Positions 5,159 through 9,075 of a stretch of DNA of 9,075 nucleotides are shown here, in pieces. A program made the position numbers and the translations under genes. Every line of letters starts with the position of its first letter. Within the stretch, counting starts at the first letter, position 1. The stretch comes from an uncultured Porphyromonadaceae bacterium (GTDB lineage: Bacteria; Bacteroidota; Bacteroidia; Bacteroidales; Muribaculaceae), in NCBI GenBank assembly GCA_900541865.1, contig UQLO01000057.1:1-9075 (forward strand), read 5' to 3'. The notes under the pieces are model-generated. The model searched no databases. It was not told where the DNA came from and was given only the letters and a program-made list of their open reading frames with translations.

Positions 5159-6535
5159 ATGACCGAAAACGACCGTCTTTACCAACTCGCCCACAAGCCC
5201 GTGGGGCGTCTGCTGTGGCAGTACAGCCTTCCGGGGGTGGTCGGTATGCTCGTGCAGGCGCTCTACAATGTAGTAGACCGCATCTTCATCGGCCAGTGGT
5301 GCGGACCGGACGCTATAGCGGGCCTGACGGTGACCTTCCCGCTGATGAATATAGCGACGGCCGTCGGTGTGTTGGTCGGCGTAGGGTCTTGCTCGCGCAT
5401 CTCGATAGCTCTGGGCAAAGGCGACCGGGAGCTTGCCGACCGCTATCTGGGCAATGCGCTGACCCTGACCATTCTTAATGCCATTATTTATATATCGGTA
5501 TTCGCACTGCTGATGGAGCCGCTTCTGCGGGCCTTCGGGGCCAGCTCCGCCACCCTGCCTATTGCGGCGGAGTATATGTACCGACTTCTGCCGGGCTTGC
5601 TCCTTATCAACGTTGCCTTCAGCCTCAACAACGTGATGCGTGCCTCGGGATACCCTCAGCGGGCCATGGCCACGATGATCATCGGCGCCATAGTCAACGT
5701 GATCCTCGACCCCATCTTCATCCGGGTGTTCGACATGGGCATTGTCGGGGCTGCTCTGGCCACGGATATTGCCATGGGCGTGTCGGCGGTGTTTGTGCTG
5801 GCTCATTTTGCACGGCGCGACAGCACGGTGCGCTTCCGGCGCCACACCTTCGGTCTGAATACCACCATAGTGCTGGGCATAGTGTCGATCGGTGCGGCAC
5901 CGGCTCTTGTCAACGCCGCCTCGTGCGGCATTAATGCCATCGTCAACACCTCGCTGGCAGCCTACGCGCCGGAGGGAACGGCCGACACCGCCATTGCCGC
6001 CGCCGGCATCTTCGTGACCTTCACTTCGCTGGCGGTCACGGTGGTGCTGGGCATCTGCCAGGGCCTTCAGCCTATTTTAGGCTACAACTACGGCGCGGGG
6101 CTTGCTCACCGCCTCAAGCGCACCTACGGACTTGCAGTAACGGTGGCTACGGCGCTGACGGCTCTGGCGAGTATAGTCGGCCTGGTCGCCCCGCAGTACG
6201 TTGCGCGGGCCTTTACGGCCGACGAGCGCCTCATCGACTTCACCTGCTTTGCCATCCGCCATTCGGTTTGGGCCTTTGCCGCCGTCGGCTTCCAGATTAT
6301 CTCCACAGCGCTTTTCCAGAGCATAGGAAAGGCCGGGAAATCGATATTCCTCGGCCTTGTCCGTCAAGTTATTTTTATGGTGCCTCTGCTGCTGCTACTG
6401 CCGCGTTATGCGGGCATGAGCGGCGTATGGCTCTCATTTCCTATTTCCGACCTTTTCGCCACGGTAATCACCGTGGGTATGGTCCGGTGGCAACTTCGCG
6501 CTTTGCCGCGGCTTGAGCCGGGCGCCGCAGCCTGA
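5159..6535 (+). CDS. MATE-family efflux transporter (MepA/NorM-like)
   Basis: Inner-membrane multidrug/toxin extrusion antiporter of 458 aa, the usual length for the family with 12 helices. Hallmarks: PGVVGMLVQALYNVVDRIFI (25-44) with GQWCGPDAIAG following, NNVMRASGYPQRAM (157-170) then GAIVNVILDPIFI (176-188), and in the second half GICQGLQPILGYNYGAG (298-314), with ISTALFQSIGKAGKS (381-395) mirroring the first-half motif. The start is the ATG at 5159, giving MTENDRLYQLAHKPVGRLLWQ, a normal MATE N-terminus. The frame is open further upstream, but that part lies in the repeat region and would add unlike sequence. It exports cationic drugs or metabolites using a Na+ or H+ gradient; the substrate is unknown. 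It converges on transketolase with abutting stops, and no promoter was found. Confidence 0.95.
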   Translation: MTENDRLYQLAHKPVGRLLWQYSLPGVVGMLVQALYNVVDRIFIGQWCGPDAIAGLTVTFPLMNIATAVGVLVGVGSCSRISIALGKGDRELADRYLGNALTLTILNAIIYISVFALLMEPLLRAFGASSATLPIAAEYMYRLLPGLLLINVAFSLNNVMRASGYPQRAMATMIIGAIVNVILDPIFIRVFDMGIVGAALATDIAMGVSAVFVLAHFARRDSTVRFRRHTFGLNTTIVLGIVSIGAAPALVNAASCGINAIVNTSLAAYAPEGTADTAIAAAGIFVTFTSLAVTVVLGICQGLQPILGYNYGAGLAHRLKRTYGLAVTVATALTALASIVGLVAPQYVARAFTADERLIDFTCFAIRHSVWAFAAVGFQIISTALFQSIGKAGKSIFLGLVRQVIFMVPLLLLLPRYAGMSGVWLSFPISDLFATVITVGMVRWQLRALPRLEPGAAA

Positions 6536-8566
6536 TCACTTCTTGAGGAAGTTCTCCACGCAGGCGCTGATATTGCCCACTGTAAAGCCGAACTTCTCGT
6601 CGAGCACCTTGTAGGGTGCGGAGGCGCCGAAGTGATTGAGGCCGAATACGGTTCCACGTGCGCCGGCGAGACCGCGCAGCGTAGAGGGGAGACCTGCCGT
6701 GAGGCCGAACACGGGTATTGCGGCGGGAATGACGGCTTCGCGGTAGCCGACCGGCTGCTCCAGGAAGAGACCGATGGAGGGAACCGACACCACGCGGCAG
6801 CGGATGCCCTTCGGCGCCAGAGCTTCTGCCACCTCGCAGAGAAGGCTCACCTCGGAGCCGTTTGCAAGCAGGGTAACGTCGGCATCGGGAGTGTTGACCA
6901 CCACATATCCGCCCTTTTCGGCACCGAGAGCCTGCTCATAGAGGGAGCCGGTGGCGGCAGGCAGGTCTTTGATGTTCTGTCGGCTCAGAATGAGAGCGGA
7001 GGGAGTAGCGCTGTTTTCCATGGCCATCTTCCAGCACACGGTTGTCTCGACAGCATCGGCGGGGCGCAGAACGAGCATGGAGGGGCGGTCGGAGAAGTTG
7101 CGCAGCTCTTCCATCAGACGAAGCTGGGCTTCCTGCTCTACGGGTTCGTGGGTAGGTCCGTCCTCGCCGACGCGGAAGGCGTCGTGCGTCCAGATATACT
7201 TCACGGGAAGTTCCATAAGAGCTGCCATACGGACTGCGGGCTTCATGTAGTCGGAGAAAACAAAGAAGGTGCCGCAGGCGCACACCACGCCGCCGTGGAG
7301 AGCGATGCCGTTCATGATGGAGGCCATTGTAAGCTCGCTGACGCCGGCATGGAGGAATGCGCCGGAGAAGTCGCCCTTGACGAAGGGATGAGTATGCTTG
7401 AGAAAGGCGTCGGTTTTGTCGGAGTTTGCCAAGTCGGCGCTGCTGACAATCATATTGCCCACCTTCTGGGCGAGTACCTCAAGTACCTTTGCGGAAGCCG
7501 AGCGGGTGGCGTCGTCGGCTTTCTGAACGATTGCGGAGTAGTCGATTTGGGGAAGCTTGCCCTCGAGGTAACCCTTGAGCACCTCGGCTTGAGCGGGATT
7601 TGCTTCGGCCCATGCCTTCTGCTCAGCCTTGCGAGCGGCGCATATATTGCGCAGTTCGGCCTCGCGCCCGGCGTAGAGGGCCTTCACTTCGGCCGGAATC
7701 ACCCAGGGGTTTTCGGGGTCAGCGCCGAGGTTGCGCATGGTGGCGGCATAGTCGGCGCCGCTCTTGCTCAAGGGCTGCCCGTGGGTCGAGCACTGCCCTT
7801 CGAAGTTGGAACCGTCGGCTTTGACGGCACCGCGGCCCATCACGGTGTGACCTATAATAATGGTGGGTCGTGCAGTTTCGGCCTGCGCTGCGGCGAGAGC
7901 GCCGGCGATGGCTTCGGGGTCGGTGCCGTCGACTTCGAGCACATTCCAGTTCCAGGCGCGGTATTTTGCGGCAACGTCCTCATCGTCGACAGCGGCCACT
8001 TCGGTGGAGAGCTGGATTTTGTTGCTGTCGTAGAACATTATCAGGTTCGCCAGACCGAGGTACCCCGCCAGACGGCCGGCGCCCTGCGAGATTTCCTCCT
8101 GGATACCGCCGTCGGAGATGAAGGCGTAGGTCTTGTGGGCAACGACGTCGCCGAATCGAGCTTGCAGGAATCGCTCGGCGATGGCACAGCCGACGGCCAT
8201 GGTATGGCCCTGTCCGAGCGGGCCCGAAGTGTTCTCCACGCCACGGTGCGGGTCGAGCTCGGGATGTCCCGGACATACACTGCCCCACTGGCGCAGCTGC
8301 TGAAGCTCGTCGAGGGTATATTTTCCGGTCAGGGCGAGCACGCTGTAGAGCATGGGACTCATATGGCCGGGGTCGAGGAAGAAGCGGTCGCGGGCAAACC
8401 AAGTGGGATCGTCGGGGTCGGTGACCAGGAAGGACGAATAGAGCACGTTGACGAAGTCGGCGCCACCCATAGCGCCGCCGGGATGCCCGGACTTGGCTTT
8501 TTCCACCATGGAGGCGGCCAGAACGCGGATGGTGTCTGCCGCGCGGTTCATTGCTGATGTGTTCAT
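6536..8566 (-). CDS. tkt: Transketolase
   Basis: Thiamine-diphosphate enzyme of the non-oxidative pentose phosphate pathway, moving two-carbon ketol units between sugar phosphates in the cytoplasm. It is 676 aa, full length. Visible features: KSGHPGGAMGGAD (25-37), PELDPHRGVENTSGPLGQG (102-120), and the diphosphate/Mg motif SDGG(x)nN (151-182, Asn182), in which Ser replaces the first Gly of the usual GDG. Next come the pyrimidine-domain segment GVSELTMASIMNGIALHGG (408-426) with the likely catalytic Glu411, FFVFSDY (434-440) and EDGPTHEPVEQ (468-478). The C-terminal domain (about 545-676) has LNHFGASAPYKVL. The start ATG at 8566 is used; Met6 is also possible. No Shine-Dalgarno is seen. It is monocistronic here, divergent from the candidate RNA at 8810. 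Confidence 0.98.
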   Translation of the reverse strand: MNTSAMNRAADTIRVLAASMVEKAKSGHPGGAMGGADFVNVLYSSFLVTDPDDPTWFARDRFFLDPGHMSPMLYSVLALTGKYTLDELQQLRQWGSVCPGHPELDPHRGVENTSGPLGQGHTMAVGCAIAERFLQARFGDVVAHKTYAFISDGGIQEEISQGAGRLAGYLGLANLIMFYDSNKIQLSTEVAAVDDEDVAAKYRAWNWNVLEVDGTDPEAIAGALAAAQAETARPTIIIGHTVMGRGAVKADGSNFEGQCSTHGQPLSKSGADYAATMRNLGADPENPWVIPAEVKALYAGREAELRNICAARKAEQKAWAEANPAQAEVLKGYLEGKLPQIDYSAIVQKADDATRSASAKVLEVLAQKVGNMIVSSADLANSDKTDAFLKHTHPFVKGDFSGAFLHAGVSELTMASIMNGIALHGGVVCACGTFFVFSDYMKPAVRMAALMELPVKYIWTHDAFRVGEDGPTHEPVEQEAQLRLMEELRNFSDRPSMLVLRPADAVETTVCWKMAMENSATPSALILSRQNIKDLPAATGSLYEQALGAEKGGYVVVNTPDADVTLLANGSEVSLLCEVAEALAPKGIRCRVVSVPSIGLFLEQPVGYREAVIPAAIPVFGLTAGLPSTLRGLAGARGTVFGLNHFGASAPYKVLDEKFGFTVGNISACVENFLKK

Positions 8567-8607
8567 GGTCTCTGTTATGAAAATTTATTCGGATTTTTTT
8601 CTTAGTG

Positions 8608-8615
8608 CAAAATTA
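8608..8615 (-). promoter_or_regulatory. Putative -7 promoter element for transketolase
   Basis: The minus strand reads TAATTTTG, an exact TAnnTTTG match, about 40 bases before the transketolase ATG. No TTTG is found at the -33 position, so the call rests on one element plus its location in an AT-rich gap. Confidence 0.5.
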
Positions 8616-8798
8616 CTGCTTATCCGCCGAACAATAGGTTCAATTTCTTTCCCAAAGAGGGTATAGATTGTTCTGCAAAGGGGGTAATTTTTAGTTATTT
8701 TTCTTTGCGAGGCCTGAAAATGAGCACAAAAGTCCAATCTTTAACATTTGTTATGTTTTATTGGCTTGCTTTTAATATTCGCGTATAAAGAAATTCAC

Positions 8799-8806
8799 TA
8801 ACTTTG
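8799..8806 (+). promoter_or_regulatory. Putative -7 promoter element upstream of the candidate small RNA
   Basis: TAACTTTG is an exact match to the Bacteroidota -7 box and identical to the L31 one. The transcript would start near 8811. A -33 TTTG is not seen at the right spacing; the region there is AT-rich. Confidence 0.5.
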
Positions 8807-8810
8807 CAAC

Positions 8811-8949
8811 GTGAAAAAAGGGTCAGGACCTCCAAAGGTCGGACCGCGAGAAAGAAAAGATCAACGTTTTGTTAGACTCACAATATACTTGAATTTTGGT
8901 TATGAGGGAGGTGCGTTACTGTGAAGTAGCGCACTTTCATTTTTTGTGA
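8811..8949 (+). ncRNA. Candidate small RNA or leader transcript with intrinsic terminator
   Basis: Starting just after a TAACTTTG box, about 135 bases carry no convincing gene but two hairpins. The first is a 25-base stem-loop at 8821-8845 (outer GGTC/GACC, inner GACCT/AGGTC, loop CCAA), near the predicted 5' end. The second is at 8911-8934 (9-bp stem GTGCGTTAC/GTAGCGCAC with one G-T pair and a 6-base loop), followed by a T-rich tail at 8935-8945, so it looks like an intrinsic terminator. A 15-codon frame (8902-8949, MREVRYCEVAHFHFL) overlaps the second hairpin, so a leader peptide with attenuator is an alternative. I do not recognise it as 6S, SRP RNA, tmRNA or RNase P RNA. Confidence 0.45.
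8911..8946 (+). terminator. Intrinsic terminator of the candidate small RNA
   Basis: The 9-bp hairpin GTGCGTTAC/GTAGCGCAC (8911-8934) is followed by TTTCATTTTTTG. The T-tract is interrupted once but is otherwise typical. Confidence 0.6.
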
Positions 8950-9075
8950 TGTTTCCATGAAATTTCGGCAAGAAGGGCAAGTAAAAATTTTGGGGGACCA
9001 CTAGTGTCTCTTAAAATTAGTTAATTCTGATTTTTATTATCTGATTACGCGATTTTTAGGTCTTGAACCCCCTGT
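8950..9075. other. AT-rich right edge with no gene seen
   Basis: No frame longer than about 15 codons starting at ATG is evident (for example 8957-9004, MKFRQEGQVKILGDH). Composition is much lower in GC than in the genes. The stretch contains GGGGGACCACTAGTGTCTC (8992-9010) with the palindrome CACTAGTG, then T/A-rich sequence. It could be the outer end of an insertion sequence or just intergenic DNA; the window ends before this can be settled. Confidence 0.3.

Noticed and set aside
6632..8557. A 641-codon open frame on the plus strand, antisense to transketolase
   Set aside because: It is in exact codon register with transketolase, so it stays open simply because TTA, CTA and TCA codons are avoided in this GC-rich gene. 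Its translation shows no recognisable domains, while transketolase is unmistakable.
8811..8949. SRP RNA or 6S RNA
   Set aside because: The GGTCAGG start is reminiscent of SRP RNA, but the GGAAG/GCAGC apical motif is missing; the long open-bubble 6S fold is also not seen.
1..9075. CRISPR array, toxin-antitoxin, phage or defence genes
   Set aside because: No regularly spaced direct repeats and no cas, integrase, restriction or toxin-like product were found on either strand.

Overview
The window looks like chromosomal DNA of a fairly GC-rich Bacteroidales bacterium; a Muribaculaceae-like gut lineage is my guess. Three things support this. Several start regions carry the Bacteroidota-type -7 promoter element TAnnTTTG. 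Shine-Dalgarno sequences are almost absent before the starts. The proteins also have the Bacteroidota flavour: a cysteine-free type B L31, a transketolase with SDG and FSDY motifs, and a FecB/BtuF-like lipoprotein ending in an ESGAAAPDRVLADL segment. Coding DNA is GC-rich with C/G third positions, while both window ends are clearly AT-richer and probably accessory or intergenic.

Layout. Positions 1-182 (minus) hold the N-terminal part of an unrecognised ORF that runs off the left edge. Its upstream region has a TAnnTTTG box next to an 11-G homopolymer. Positions 392-607 (plus) hold a small putative membrane protein whose 3' end overlaps the convergent ABC operon. Positions 581-3443 (minus) are a compact three-gene ABC importer operon for an iron complex, heme or cobalamin: lipoprotein, FecCD/BtuC permease, ATPase, in that transcription order, joined by 4-base GTGA and ATGA overlaps. 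Upstream of it and on the same strand lies the gene for type B ribosomal protein L31 (3569-3823), with a textbook Bacteroidota promoter. A strong hairpin plus T-run sits between L31 and the importer, almost touching the importer start codon.

Divergent from L31 is a one-TM tetratricopeptide protein (4096-4737) closed by an intrinsic terminator. Positions 4801-5158 are a gene-free stretch packed with palindromes and bounded by a 29-bp near-perfect inverted repeat, a REP/MITE-like element, followed by a heptamer tandem repeat. A MATE-family exporter (5159-6535, plus) and a transketolase (6536-8566, minus) then converge so tightly that their stop codons abut in the palindrome TGATCA. Upstream of transketolase is about 500 bp without a convincing protein gene. 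It contains divergent promoter boxes and a candidate 130-140 nt non-coding transcript with a 5' hairpin and an intrinsic terminator, then AT-rich DNA that could be the edge of a mobile element.

The genes are mostly housekeeping (translation, pentose phosphate pathway) plus transport. I see no defence system, CRISPR array, integrase or other clear new system. The most interesting signals are non-coding: the palindrome cluster, the candidate small RNA, and the terminator-like hairpin in front of the importer operon.
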